A DNA stretch of 64,000 nucleotides from Paulownia fortunei (lineage: Eukaryota; Streptophyta; Magnoliopsida; Lamiales; Paulowniaceae). How positions within the stretch are numbered: position 1 is the stretch's first letter; each line of letters starts with the position of its first letter. Shown in pieces: positions 48,001 to 62,261 of the stretch. The notes under the pieces were generated by a model. The model made no database searches, was not told where the DNA came from, and saw only the letters and a program-made list of their open reading frames with translations. Where the stretch lies: assembly GCA_019321725.1 (NCBI GenBank), contig CM033119.1:1116001-1180000 (forward strand). Direction: 5' to 3'. A program made the translations under genes and the position numbers.

Positions 48001-49565
48001 TTCACAATTTTAGTAAGTCTCATGTCTATATTTTTAAACCAAGAAATATGCATTTTATATCCTAATTCTATGCACAGATAAACTAAAAATTTAAACATAA
48101 AACGTAAAGTAATCACCAAATTGGACGCATGTACTTGTCTGATGGATTCAAGAATCAAAATAGAAAATATCAATTGAATTAAGAAAACTCACAGCTAGAG
48201 GAATCCCGAGGACAGCGAAAAGGGCCAAAGCCCCGACCTTGACACCCACCACCGGCGGCTGAAGCGTGTCGGCGCCACCCCCATTAACGGCATACCGCCG
48301 CGTGTGCTCCGCCAACTTCGTGATCAAAACAGTCATGGCCAAACAAACAGCCAACAAAAAGTTCACCCCACCCCACAACCTCTTCACCCCACCAAGCCCA
48401 CGCGCCGAGAACTGCACCCCCAAAGAAGCTAAACCCAACACCACGGAGTTCAGCATCAACCCCAATGCACCCGCACGCACCCCACGGTCGTACAACCTCC
48501 CCTCACCCACCTTGCCTCCGTACACCTCCCTCCCCATCCAATCAGTGTCAAATAACAAGAAAGGAAACCAAGCAATCCAGTTCAGACACGTCACCAGTAG
48601 CAACATCCACATGGGTTTAGGCAAGTCCTTCAGCGCAACGAATAAGTCCCCAAAGACTGGAATCTTCCCCTTTTTAACTGTTCCGGTCTGTTCTGGTGCG
48701 GCGGTGGTTGCAGTTTCACGTACAATGGTGAGTGCAAGTATGGTCAGAGTCAACAAAAGAGCTATGGAGATGAAGAAACAGCTCTTGAGGTTTGCACAGT
48801 ACAAGTCGCAGGCTTTGGTTTTGGAGAATGGGAAGACTTTGTATAGGTGGGTGTATGAACCTGCGGCGTACCCTAAAACATTCCCCACCGCCATGAAAAA
48901 GGAGTACAAGGCATTTGCAGTACTCATTTTTCTTGCATTTCCGCCTGATAAATCAGCCAAGAGTGCCCTACAAGGCCCCTGCAAAAACACCAAAAAGAGA
49001 AGTAGAGCAAAAATCAAGAATACAATTAACCCAACTAACCCAAAAAAGTGGTAATGATTTTTCACAAATTTGTACGTATTTTGCACGTATATCTTACTTG
49101 TAACATGTTGTTTGCAACATCAAGAATCCAAAATCCAACCACAAAAACAGCAATAGCCCTAGGCTTCGGAGTCTTGCCCATCGAATCGCCCGCAGCATGT
49201 CCCAAATCAGCAGCAAAACCAATAAGAAAAACAGCCACCGCAACAAGAGCTGCACCGGCGGCGATGAAGGGGCGGCGGCGCCCAAACCGGGAGCTACAGT
49301 TGTCACTGTAGTACCCCACTATGGGCTGGACTAACAAACCCGAAATTGGCCCGCATAGCCAAATGAAGGCCGCCCATGTGTGGGGTATACCCAATAACTG
49401 CACGTATGGAGTTAAGAGCGAGAGCTGCAGGGCCCACCCGAATTGCACCCCTGCCGCTATCGCCGCGACGAGGATGACCTTTCTCAGTGGCTCTGCCGTT
49501 GATGGCGGTTGCTGTAGTTGGAATGAAGATGTAACAGTATTTTTCACTTCACCACCGACCTCCAT
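45082..49565 (-). CDS. SUT1: Sucrose/H+ symporter, SUT1 clade (SUC2-like)
   Basis: Five exons (49098-49565, 48193-48978, 45724-45787, 45582-45625, 45082-45261) join to 513 residues, matching SUC2-type carriers (about 512). The protein is a 12-segment MFS transporter that moves sucrose with protons across the plasma membrane, mainly for phloem loading (family knowledge). Landmarks: [18 protein letters not shown] in segment 1, His62 in [12 protein letters not shown] (the His65 position of AtSUC1), the RFGRR loop (93-97), [20 protein letters not shown], a central cytosolic loop (about residues 245-270), [20 protein letters not shown], and the last exon [15 protein letters not shown]. The GC-rich first two exons contrast with the AT-rich introns. 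Intron 2 is 2.4 kb. A degenerate copy lies directly downstream. Clade assignment rests on length and sequence fit. Confidence 0.95.
47090..47765. mobile_element. AT-rich insertion-like block in SUT intron 2 (tentative)
   Basis: A segment with GC-moderate ends (AATCGATGGACCAG and CGATTAATCGTCGATTC on the left; GGTCGGTCCAAATTTTGAATC on the right) encloses about 450 bases of near-pure A/T. This is the look of a non-autonomous hAT or MITE element. I could not confirm terminal repeats or target duplications. Confidence 0.3.
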
Positions 49566-49760
49566 TGAGCTCTCTCCCTCTCTCTCAGAGTAGATATTTT
49601 TTTCCCTTTCTAGATGTATATGTGTACGTATATAGCTACATGCACAGGAGTGTAGGACAGTAGGAGTACTGAAATGGTAAATGGTATGGGGGTATTTATA
49701 ATGGTTTTGGCGGGGAATGCAGACGGGGTTAGGGGGATGGGGTGGGGGGTGGGGGGCTTA
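49566..49760 (-). promoter_or_regulatory. SUT promoter and leader
   Basis: A TATAAATA box on the minus strand at about 49693-49700 lies about 130 bases before the ATG. A GA-rich leader (AGAGAGAGGGAGAGAG, minus strand CTCT counterpart) precedes the start. A G-rich tract follows upstream at about 49730-49758. Confidence 0.65.
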
Positions 49761-50893
49761 TCTTTTTATCCATATTGGATTTTGAGGGAAAAAAAGAAGT
49801 AAAAAAGAGGGTGGCGAATTTAGGCCACGTAAGCGGCTAGGGTCAATGAATTCAATCTTTTGCAGCTTTTTGGGGTAAGAAAATCAGAGTTGGGGTTAGG
49901 CTAAAATTAATGGGTGGGGCCGGGAGGGCGGGCAGTTAGCTTTGGATTTTTCTTTTTTCTTTTTAAATAATAATAATAATAATAATTTCCTATGACGTCA
50001 CACTTACGAATGACAGTTTAGTTTAAATGACTTTGAGGTAAATTTTATTTGTTTATTTTCTAATTTAACTCAATCCAAACTCCACTTGTTTAATTTCTTT
50101 ATATTTTCTAAATTTATTATATATTATTTATGTGATGCTATTTAGAATAAAATATATTTATTGGTAAGTTTTAGTAATATTATTTTTAAAAAATATATAT
50201 TTTAATATTTTTAAAATTATAAAATAGGCTTAATTATTCTAACTTATTGGCACTGAGTCTGGATTTAGCTTTTCAATAATTTTAACGGAATAAGTCTCAT
50301 ATTTTGATAAACTCGTCTTATTATCAATCTTAATTATACTTTAATTAGAAAATTCAAGTTTACATTTCCTCTCTTAACAAATTAATTAATCGCTTGAATT
50401 CGAAAATGAGGCTTATAGGTTTTAATGTCTCAATATGTGCTACTTTGAAGTCTTGAATCAAGCCTTATTAATTTTTTGTAGGATAGATTTTGAAGCATGT
50501 ATTTGAGGTTGGTTTTCTTGAGTTGAAGTTTGGATTCTTAGAATGATCTATAAAAAAAAAAAAAAAAATGTTATAAATTTAGAGGAAATAATTATGTTAT
50601 GAAAATCAATTTACATGATTAAGCTTAATTGATAATATGCCTATTTCCAAGGCCAAAAACAATAAAAAAATAAATTTTTCTCAGTTCAAATCCAAAATGT
50701 TGTAGTCTGTGTCTATGCTTTTCAAGTTATACCTTAATTTTTTCTAATTAAAATCTTTTCAAAAATAAAGTTATAATTCGAGTACGAGGATAAGATACAT
50801 CGGATTGACTTATATACCACCAATTCTTGCGATGTGGGGGTATACACTATAGAGTTCAATTCTAATTTCCCTTCCCTCCACTTTCCCACTCAA

Positions 50894-50926
<33 letters not shown>

Positions 50927-53900
50927 AAAAAAGAAAATGTGACACCTTTTTGACAATCATAACGTCAAAATTCTTTATCTATGCTAATGAGGAAAAAGAA
51001 AAAAAAATAAAAGAAGAAGAATCCTATGCTGTTGAGATGTATTCAAGTTAAGTTTGACAAAGGTTTCACAGGTAGTAATACTTCAGATCATTACATCTGC
51101 GACTACCTCGTAGATTTCAAAATTTTGCCCACAGTTGGATATGTTGTTCCGTACAAGAATTGAATTTATTAAAATTAATTTTTCGATTACCAATTTATTA
51201 AAAGTTAATTTTGAAAGAACACCACTTTTGTAATGGTAGTTAACCAAAAGTTCCATTTTGTAACTTTAATAAAATTGATTATTGTATGCAAAAAAATGTC
51301 CACAAATAACAGTAAGACAAAAAATAATTTTTAATTTAAGTTGTCAAACACATTAATCAAATAGGACAGAAGTCCAAAAATACTATGCCCTTTCTTCCTA
51401 AATTGATGTTCTAGAATTGGACTCCCACCAAAATATTATATTTACAATAAAAGTTTTTGGGCATCTATTTGTTTTTTTTTTTTTTGAATAAATCATTTTT
51501 ATATTTAAATAATTCATATCAAAAGTGGGCATAAAGTGTTTTTATATATTCTGACAGAATAGTTTTGCCTACCATGTGACTATCACGTCACAAGGTTCCG
51601 TTCTTTTCAATCCTACACACTAAAGTTTGTCGAAGCGAAAAATTGATTTGAATTTTTTATTATATAATTCTTTTTTTTTTTACTTTATTTGTATTTAATT
51701 GGTCTAAAATAAAATTGAAGAATAAAACTACTGTTATAACTAATTTAAAGGACGGTCGATATTTAATTAGAATCAGAATATTTTTTTCCTTTTTTTTTTT
51801 TTTTGGATAAAAAGAGACAAAATGCTGTGTTGTCTAATCCACCGGCATGCTATTTTTTTTCGAATAATTAATGTTTATTAGTAGATTTTGGAATAATTCT
51901 ATTTATGCTTGGAGGCCCATATATCCATTGCATGCCGTGCAATTATTACTAGGTGATAAAAAGTAGAGTATCAATTTTAATTTCAATTTATACCATAATA
52001 TATGATATTCCAATTTGATATAATCAATTAATATGGGTCACGACGCTTATAAAGTCTACAAGATGGAATATATTGGCTAGAGCCGTGACGGATCGAATAA
52101 CGTATTGTTTAAGATTAATTTGAATTTTTTATTATTTTTTTATTTAGTAATTAAATAATTAAATTTAAACGAGTTTTAATCTAATTATATGTGAGTTAAT
52201 ATTGAATAATTTTATATTTTTATAATAGTTTATCATTTTTAATTAATTAAATCGAATTCAAATCGAGTTTTAAATCATAACAAAAAAAATCAAGTTTGAT
52301 TTATTTTATTTAACAAATTGAGCTCATTAATAATTGGTTTCGAATTGAGCATTAACTGATTTGATTCATATTTCGTCCTTAACTACAATAAATATATTAT
52401 TGTAGTACTATATAAAAAGTTTAAAAAATATTACAGTCGATAATATGTATCTGGTATGTATTCACTGCATATTTTATATGCACTCTCATGTATATGCGCG
52501 TTGATTGTGTATAAATATATAATGAGATATAAATCAATTAATATATATCATTAAATATAATATTTACCCCATATAAAATTATAAAATCTATCACACGTTT
52601 CATTAAAGATTTACGAGCTTGAGTAAGTTAGATGAGTTCCATCATGAACACTATTGGCAATTAATAAAACTTAGGTGAAGTGGATAAATAGGCCATAGTT
52701 AGTTAAAGTATTAAATATCAACTATTTATGGTATTCTTTATGTTAAAACAACATTTGACAAATCAAAAATTTAATTTATAAGCATATACATTTGTTACCC
52801 TAAAATTTACACACAACATGAAAGTAGTATCATACAAAAATATGATAAAAATCTTACTTAAATTAAAATAATTAAGGGTACGATCATATCGCTTGAAGTC
52901 GCACTGTAAATTTTATATTTCAATTTGATGTTGCATATAGTATTATATATTATAAATATATGTTAAATATTAAAATATTTTTTTAAAATATATATTTATC
53001 GTGAATCATATATACTTTTCTGAATTGAAATATAAAATAAAATATTAAATTAAAATAAAAAATTCAAACGAACAACAAAGTTTTCGAATATAATATGATT
53101 ACATCAGTTACATCAAACATATATCTAAATGTGACTTGGCGTTGGAGTATAATCGATCAAAGTAGAAATAAATTGTATATAAATTAAGATTAAATCAATG
53201 TATCTTAATATATAATTGGAATTAAAATCAAGATTTTGTTCTAAGATTGGTGTATGGAGCCCTAAAAACATTATCCAATACAAATTTTGAGCACTTCAAA
53301 GACTGTTACAATCAATACATAATAATTGTACAAGGGTAATTGCAGTGCAGGCTGTGTGTACATTTCGACTTCAGACATGACAGCCGACTACCTAAATTCG
53401 GCCTACTTATCACTCCATTTTTGAAACCTGTGCTTTAATTTTATTTTTAAAGAAAATTAGAAAATTAATAAAAAAAAAATGAATAGATTTTTTGAAAATT
53501 GATTATGGGACGAGTTGAGTTTTCGAATACAACTTCAAGAATCACGTATAAAAAATACAGGGTTAAAATAATATTTAACTCAGTTATAAGTACAACAATT
53601 TTAAATTTAAATTTTATTAAACATATGGGTATATGTTTTATCCTCTAAATTTTTTCTTTTCTTTTTTTTTTTCTTTGAGAAAATCTATGATTTTTCTTCC
53701 AACATTGTCATCAGTAATAATACAATGGACCCATTTCTTCACTTTTGTTTCCTCCGACAGCATTATGTAAGGGTGGGTTCGTAAAGGGACTGTTACACCT
53801 CATATTTGCTATATAATTATTTTATTTTATTTTTTTTATTTGTTTTTTTCCTCTGAAGAATACCTTTTTGGCTTTCTTTTATCATTTTCTTGCATAATGA

Positions 53901-54600
53901 AGAGATGATCAAAATAAAATGGGAAGGGAAACAAAGGGAAATTTATTTTCTTACAAAAAAAAAAAAAAAAACTCCCATTAAAATCCACCAAATTTTCAAA
54001 CTCTAAATAACATTATTATATTTTATATTAATAAAATTCTGCAATACTCACACAAATAAATCCCTAAACCTAAAAGAAGTAAAAAAAAAAATCATCGTGA
54101 CACAAAATACCTCAAAATACTCCTTTTTTATATAGAGAAAAAAGTAAAAAATCCTGCATTGAACCATCTGCTCAATATTTTTATTTTTTTGTTTTTGAAA
54201 ATTTTGGAAACTTATGCCTCTTTAAATGTTGAATGAATCTTGTCCAATTCGGGGTTAGTCTTCCTTTTTTTTTTTTGGTACCAAGTAAATTACTGTTGCA
54301 TCCTTAAACTTAACAGTTAACAGTCAACTGGCAGAAGGGTCTCCAACTCTCCATGTCAAGAATCCAAACTTTAGGGGAGGTTCTTGCCAATATGCGAAAA
54401 TGATGAAAAGAATGAAACGTTGAATTCCTGAAAAAAATGGATTAATAATCCAATCTGATTGATGCAATTGGAGCTTATCAGCAGAAACGAATACCCTCAT
54501 AATTAGTAACAGGTTGATTCATAGAAGGGCCATATTAACTAGATTTCGCCAACACAAACTAGCCATGGCACTGATTTTATAGCTATTAGCCCCAAAAAGA
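49761..54600. other. AT-rich intergenic region upstream of SUT
   Basis: 4.8 kb without a supported gene. It contains an AAT run (49966-49987), several long A or T runs (for example 50551-50568, 50896-50915, 53957-53972), and a segment at about 52090-52380 with repeated AAATTGAG/CGAGTTTTAA words typical of short AT-rich non-autonomous elements. I could not define element boundaries. Confidence 0.55.
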
Positions 54601-55140
54601 TTGGATATAAAGCTCCAGAGTCTCACCTTTGGCACCTAATATAAGCCAAGGAGCAGCAGCAGAAGCAAAAGAAGGCAATGACTTAATACTTGCTCCATTT
54701 ATCACCCCCTACGGGGGTACAGTATGCAATTCAGAAGAGCAGAATGGATCTTCATTAAAAGGACCGATGAATAATAGACATAAAGAAATATACGTCGTTC
54801 TGTACATGTACTGATGAAAACTAGTCCCCGATAAAGCATTCTTTTCTGGACAAACAGAAATCCCCCCAGCCAATCGTTCACTCGTGCCCACTTTCTTAAT
54901 TTCACAGAGAAAACAGTATACACAAACATAAACTCTTCATGTTCAACACATCTCATATTTTATCCTCCCACCGCGACTTTCTGATCCCAGCTAGAGGACA
55001 GGTTTGGGAACAAAGGCCCTTCACAGCATAAACAATGCAAAGTGCAAACTGCTAACAAATCGGCACATCAGGGGATGCCTATAGGCACAATTGACACACT
55101 TTTGTCAAATATGAAAGGAGCCATTATACCACTTAGTGCT
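54601..55140 (-). other. Probable 3' UTR of the PSI-like gene
   Basis: 540 bases downstream of the PSI-like stop codon, with no supported gene. Three short overlapping frames here are chance. Confidence 0.5.
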
Positions 55141-58100
55141 TCAAATTGTGTCCACTCTATCAATGACATCCAAAGCTTTAATCCGGTCAATGTCAAAGTT
55201 AATGATGGGAACAGAAGATGGCCTCCTAATAGGGAAAGGATCCCTCTTCTTTTCACTTGTTGGAGAATGACTGCTGCTCTTACTCAGTCTGTGGTGCTTG
55301 CATAACCTGGTTTTTGATGTGTCAAATTCCTGACTCTTGCTAATTCCGGGTGTCAGTTTCCGCTTGCTTACGTCTCGGAGCATCTCCTGGTCCTCTACCG
55401 ACAACGTTGATGATGGTGAGTTTGGCTTGTGGCTTGACAACTGAAGTATCTTCTGATTTGGGGACCTAATTGGGGATTTTACTGGAGATCTAAGTCCACC
55501 ATTTGCAGCCCTCGATTGGCTGATAAGATGATGAAGCCACACCACCAAATCAAGAATGTAGGCTTCGGTTTTCTCCTTGTCAGCGTGATGAAGTGTTTCA
55601 ATACGGAGCAAATCAGTCTGGCCAGCAGGTTTACGGTTCATCTCAGACCTAAGTAAAACAAGGTATTCAGCTAAACACAACAAAAGAAGTTGCTTCAAAA
55701 GATAAGCACCAAGACAATCAAACTCACCCGGTATTTGCCCATTCTCCAACCCAACCAAAGCCATGGTGGGCCCTGTTATAAATTGTGCCACATAGTCAAG
55801 GTGTGCATGAGAGTTTAGAAAAGTTCATAGTAGAGAACATAGGAACTCATATAAGAAATCATGAAAGAACAATAAGGGGATTGCCAAATGCTCTATAGAC
55901 CACATTTATGGTCTATTCAGTTCCCATTTTATGGCCACAAAACAGCTTCGAGGGGTGTTCAAGTTATTTAAAAGTACAAATGAAACAAGACTCCTTATAT
56001 AACTTAATAACAAAGACCTTCCCTCCAAGAAAATGAGGACAGAGTGAAATGTAAAGTTCATTAAATGCAAACCACCCTGTGAAGAGTAATTGTTTAGCAG
56101 TTTTACTTGGTTGTATTGGTGGCCACGGGGACCAGCCACTGCAGAGTTTTCTCCATTTCTGCTTTGATTTGTGGGACAGTTAACTGCAGAAAGAACCAGA
56201 AGAACTAGTATAACTATGTGGATGCATAAAAATCACATTTAATAAAAGTATAGGGCACCAAAAAAATAATTTCCAAGGAAGATGATCACAAACATTTATA
56301 TATAAGTGAGTGATTCTGATTAGAAAAAAATAAGTACCTCGTCCTTGAGATGAAAAGATTGTATTCTGGTGCGCAGAGCTGACTTTATACCTGGTGGCAG
56401 TCCCTGATATAGAGCATCTCTTGTACTTGGTGGCACTGAACTCGATCTAGTAACCTGATTAAAATCACAGCCATAATTCAGAAAATTGGCAAACTCTCTA
56501 TATATGGCACACATCATCCTTTACATCTTCAAAGGTGAAGCCACAAACTTGAGAGAAAACACAAATATTCTGTAAAGCAACATCAACTTCTTTTGGCAAG
56601 CAAACCCAATCAACTTGAAAAAAAATAAAAATAGAAACTATAATGCATGGCACACATGAAGCAACGATTAAGAAAGAGAAATAATAAGTCCAACACTAGA
56701 AAAGAACTTCATCAACAAAATAAGGATGGTGAACTCACAAGTGTATCAATCTGGGTAATGATATTTGCATAATGCAGTGCAAGTCCGGCAGATCCCAACT
56801 TCTGGTGGTGGTTTTTTACTGGCTTGTTTCCATCTTTAACAGTAATTCCATCATAAAAACAAATATTATAATTATGTTCCTAAAGTTGAACCTAGAGATA
56901 GCACAGAACATTAAACCACAGAGATTTTAGGAAACACAAAAAATAAACAAATTAAAGCATACCAACTCATGATTATCAAAGCATTTTTCCCTTAGAAATA
57001 AGCAATTAGAGAAGTACAGAAATGCAGGCAATGACATAAAAAATACAAGAGCACTTAAGTTTTAACTGGACAAAAGAGCTGTACTGAATAAGCATTGATT
57101 GTCAAACATCATAAGCTAAATTAGCACAAGGCAGCCTTAGGACACAGAGAAGGCAAAGACACTGTAATATTCAATGAGCAATGAGAGGTATTGATTAGGA
57201 TATCTTCTTGGTTTCCAATTGAGCCCAGAAAATAAGCTCATCAAACATCAGCTGAATTATCCTTCTGGATGATGCAGTGATAGCACAAATGAGGAGAATT
57301 CTATAAGTCCCATACTCAATCCTAATAGGTGCATTGGCCCCACTAGAATCATGTGTCTCCCTCTCCTCAAACTTAATTTCATTAGTTCTCTCACCTTCTT
57401 ATGATGGCGCAAGAGTCAAAATCAATTGATCATTGTGGACAAAACATATCATGCACATATAATATATTGAACAGAAAATTATTTACGCATGAAAAATAAA
57501 GGAAATTACTATGTACACTGCCAAATAATCAGAGTCAAATGTAGCATCCTTTCTCCGATGAGTTAGCATATAATTGGGATTCTACTTAACAGAAGTTTAG
57601 CTTGCTCTAATGAGTTCCAGAATTTAGGGTGTAACCAAAAATGGCCACAGTAGTCTAATAATTTTAAAGTTTATGGATACATTACCACTGCTACCAAATG
57701 CGGAATGGATCTCCAAATGTAGAAAGTGGACAATGTCCACAAGCTTCTCCATCACCTTAACATAATTCAAAATTATAGAAGATCAGCTTGGTGCTTAGAA
57801 GAAACCTCTTGATAACCAATAAAAACCATAGAATATATTATGTAAGATACAACCTGTTACAATACAAATTCTAATCAAATTCAGTTGCAAATTAAAAATA
57901 AAAGCTGCTTTACTCTTGTTGAAAGTATAGTATGCATCCAGAACCCATACAAGAACACATAGTCTGAAATTGCTACCTCCTCCAAGATCTTAGACCACAG
58001 GGACTTCTTTTTCAGACTCTTTACATGTTTCTTTTGACTCTTCAGCTCCGCACGTAAAATTGCGAGGCTGTCCCCTTCAGGGGGAAAAAAGAACAATTAA

Positions 58101-61100
58101 ATACAGAAACAGAGAAAAGTAGAATAAAAGCGAACAGTTACAGACTTAGCACAACCCGTCACAATTAGCATACATCAAGAAAAACAACATAGCAGACTTC
58201 ATCAAAACTGTATAAAAATTAAGGATAAAAGCAGAAAAAAGTATATAATTTCACCATGTGATGGATTCCTCTCATTTCAAGAGCATAACAACATATACGG
58301 ATATGAAGCTTCATATAACCACTTTGATAGCCTATTAATTAAGCCAACAGAACATGTGGGACAAGCAGCAAGTAAGACCTAAAAGTTTAAAACACTAAAA
58401 TGGAAATATACAAGTTTTTCCCACCATTTATCTAGCTAAACAGGTTTTATCCCCTTTTTGATTGAACACAAAAGAAATAATCTAGTGTTGCCATTCCCTA
58501 AACATAGGCCATGTAAGAAAATCAGACATTACGAATATGATATAGCATGTGAACAAAGCAAAACTATCGAAGCCAATTATAATCATCAGAAGGATGAAAA
58601 GAAGAATGTGACTAAAGCAAAACTGTCAAGACTAAGGCCCCAATCTTCAAAGGTTGTCATAGAGGAGGGGAAAAGAAAGAAAATATGTTATTAGATCCCT
58701 CATCACGTAAAAATTGGGGAATGGAGTATTAAGAAGAGATGAAAAGCAACACAGATCGGATAAGCAACGGACGAAAAATATTGATTTTACAGTAATTACT
58801 TAAATCAGTTCCATGTCAGGTTCAGTATGCATCTTTTACTTCTAAATATAATCAGCATAGATTTTCTCTTCTTTGTCAAGAAAATTATCATTTCAACAAT
58901 ATTAGGCAAACAATACGTATTGGTCTCTTCTAACAGTAACAACAGTATCATGGAGTATCCTAACAGTATTAGTTGAAAAATTAAATAGTAGAGCAGAAGG
59001 GCAAGGGAACACAAAGTTTATCACTTCTTCAACATTTCATCACACTTGACGGGAGGAGAACTTCATCACATGTTACAAAGTTAACTATTACATCTAAAAG
59101 TTTGGCATGTGCACAGAGTTCTTATAATTTTAGATAAGACTTCAAAGTATATAATTTCCAAAAAACTAAAAGTAAGATTACAATAATAATCCAATCTAGA
59201 CCATATGAAAATAATTACCTCTCTGTGCAGCATTCGAGTTATCCTCTTCTTGAGCCTTGCGCCGACAATCCTGTTCAAATCTGTCCAGTGCATGCATTTC
59301 ATGGTATAGTTCCTGCAACCTAAACATATTAAATATCCTTTCAAAGTTCAAGTATACCAAAATAATGTACAGCACAGTCTTCAAAGCAAGCTTGAAATCA
59401 TCTTCAAAACAAAATAGATATTACGCTGGATAAAATATGTAGTAGTCCTTTTTCAAGAACTATTCATACTTCAATCAAATATTATTCAGCAATTACCAGA
59501 AATAATCTTAAAATTTGAGATGTCGAATTGGTCAATACTTTATAACTTCAACTATATATGCATCCAAATAAATTACACCAATTTCCATCTTAGGATTCAC
59601 CAGCTGACCCATCAAAGAGAACCTCAAACCAGTCTAAAGTGAAAAGCTATATGCCAAGCTCGTGGCTGTCTGCTAGAATAGAAATCTCAAAATGGAGATG
59701 GAGATAAAATAGTATCACCAGTCACGTAAAGTCATTTTTTAACTAACTAGTCCATAAACCCTAATTTTTTAAGAAGGACAAGATAGGAGGATACTTCAGC
59801 ACTTTTGGCATTGTACAACTGTGCAATATTTACCAGAAGTGGATTCTTCCAGAATATAAGTGTGGCGACTAGCAAAACACACAATTTTCATTTACTGACT
59901 TGAGAAAAGCCATAAGTGGGTGGGTATTTACCTAAAAACAAGAAAATCTAATTCTAGTACTTCCCTTTACCAACTGAAAACCACAATCGGAGGGAAAGGT
60001 TTGCACATAAATCTGAATCTTTGGGAATTTGGTCTATCAAGCAAACATGAGTAAACTGAAGCATGAGGTAGGTTCCAATAGCATCTAGAGAAGCCAATTC
60101 ATATATTTGCATATCCTTGCCCAAATTCCCTTCCACACATTTTCTTTTTATTGGACTTGATACAGTCCTTCAAAAGAATATGGTTTTGATATAAAACTGT
60201 CAGTAATACTTATCATAATTCCCAGACAACAAAATTCCCACAAAAAACAAAAATTATGAAAAGCAAAGCATATTCCTGCCTGGTTTTGGTTCCCACTATA
60301 AAAGAGGACTCAAAAAATTGAACCTTAAGGTAGAAATAACCATTGTATCTCAACCTAATAAGATCCTAACCGCTTCTGTATAAGGAATAATATCTCTTGA
60401 TTCCTTGTGTCAAAAAACTCACACTAAACTATCTTTCACTTGGCTCCTGTCCAACTCAAGACTGCATCATTGACAGATAACAACTTATTGAGAGATTAGT
60501 GTTTTTTTTTTCTCTTAGCATCCTTAAGGGTATTAAATGTACATGGAAGACCTTCAGGCAATTGTTTCTGAAAAATTTACAGTCCATGTGCATCATGCAG
60601 GAATTTCTACATCTGTCGATGAAATATCAAAATGCAGATAAACAAAGATTGCATAGGTCACAAGATATTTATGTTACCCAAAAGGAGAAGAAAAAGGAAA
60701 ACAAACTCACGATGATGAGATAACTTACAGCAGTGTACTGAACCAACATCATCAATTGTTGTATCTCAGTTTCTGCTTCTTCTTTCAATTGTTTGTGAGG
60801 TGTGAGTTCCGACTCCAACCTAAATTTGTAGAGGTGAACTAAATATTATATTGGAAACTTACTTAATGTGTTGAGAACCATATGAAGTGCAAACAGAGAA
60901 AAGGATATCTGCAATTACTTCTCAAAATAACGGTCCAAGTTGTGCCACTGAGGATCCTTACAGCGATTTCCAAAACGAATGACTTCTCCGGAAAAGACTT
61001 TCAATTCATCCCTGATACATATGTAGACACAATGAGCCAATACTTTTGGATAGGATAGCAGATAACATGCAGATGGTTAATGAGTATATCATAAAATGTG

Positions 61101-62261
61101 TAACTGTTTCAAATATTAAGACCTCTTGTCAGATGCAGCAATTCTTAGGAGTTCATCCATGTCCCTTGATATTAAACGTTGCACACCTTCAGAAGGGAGT
61201 ACCACCTCCTTTAAATGTCTAATGTTCTCATGTGAAAGGGAGTGCATCAGATTGGCACCTTTGACAACTGTATTTGCCACTTCAAAAGCCAAAATTGATA
61301 TTTTGATTCCTTTTGTAGCTATCCCGGATGCAAAACCACTGCTAAGGTTCAAATTAGTCATGCTGCTACCAAGGGTATCCAACACATCAACTGCTTTCCC
61401 AAGGCCAACAGTGCCTGCTCTGCCCAAAAGTGAACTCACTTCTGAGACCTGTGAAATAAAATAAGAAAATATGTAGTTATTTATATCCAATAGTTAAGAG
61501 AAAAAGTATATGCTAGATATAAAACTTCCAAGCATAAGAATCAAGAGTAGTTAGAAATACAATTCAGGAGTTACATATCATCCAGCAAAATATGAACAAT
61601 ATTTGATATATAACATCGACAAGTACAGCAAGACAGAAGGTAGAAGGTAATAACAGTCTCCGAACATAAGAGTAAAAATATGTTAATATGCAAAGGGAAT
61701 CAGAGCTGGCAAAAAGGAACCTAATTAAACAACTACTTCCATGTATGCTGTCTCAGTTAATAATATTTCTGCAACAAGTTAAAAAACAACAAGCAGCAAC
61801 ATATCCTGTTTTAAATTACTGAGAAATTTATACCAAGATTTATGAGTCTTAAAATTAATTGATTCGATACGATGTGGCAAATCCCATGGCAAAATAATAG
61901 GCAGATTAAACAAGTTAGTCAAGAATAATACCCATTGAGTTCATACCTTTGAAATTGCAACTTGCTTTGATCTCGTTGATCTAGATTTATCTGATAAAGC
62001 CCTAGACAAACGAGGTATCCCATCATTAATGTCATCCAAATTTGTCCCATGAGAAATAGAACTCAACTCCGGGAACGAGAATGGTTCTCTCAGTTGCTTA
62101 TCTGTAACTTCCACATCTGCCGGAATATTATCTTCTCGGATGTCCAATCCATGAGACTGATAAACTATTCCAGGGCCATAACTAAAGTGACCGTTGACAT
62201 GTGGAAGTGCACCAGCCAATGCAGTGTCGTCAGTGGACCTTCTTGAGCAAAGCCCACCCAT
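55141..62261 (-). CDS. PSI1: PSI-like DUF3475/DUF668 protein, probably N-myristoylated
   Basis: Twelve coding exons join in frame to 642 residues: 61947-62261, 61123-61448, 60919-61011, 60729-60819, 59219-59312, 57977-58074, 57686-57755, 56739-56833, 56338-56454, 56107-56183, 55728-55772, 55141-55648. The PSI proteins (phytosulfokine simulator) promote growth and act with peptide-hormone signalling (family knowledge). The start MGGLCSRRS gives a glycine-2 myristoylation signal plus a cysteine, suggesting membrane attachment. DUF3475 is near residues 150-206 ([28 protein letters not shown]). A long coiled region follows (about 210-340, many E/K/Q). DUF668 is near 376-470 ([34 protein letters not shown]). 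The tail holds [11 protein letters not shown], which looks like phosphorylation sites. The ATG at 62261 is chosen over an upstream in-frame ATG (62294) because it exposes MGG. Symbol by resemblance only. Confidence 0.9.

Noticed and set aside
48266..49054. 262-residue forward frame opposite SUT exon 2
   Set aside because: It is the antisense of a GC-rich, intact SUT exon. The translated sequence has no domain, and it lies wholly within the shadow of the real gene.
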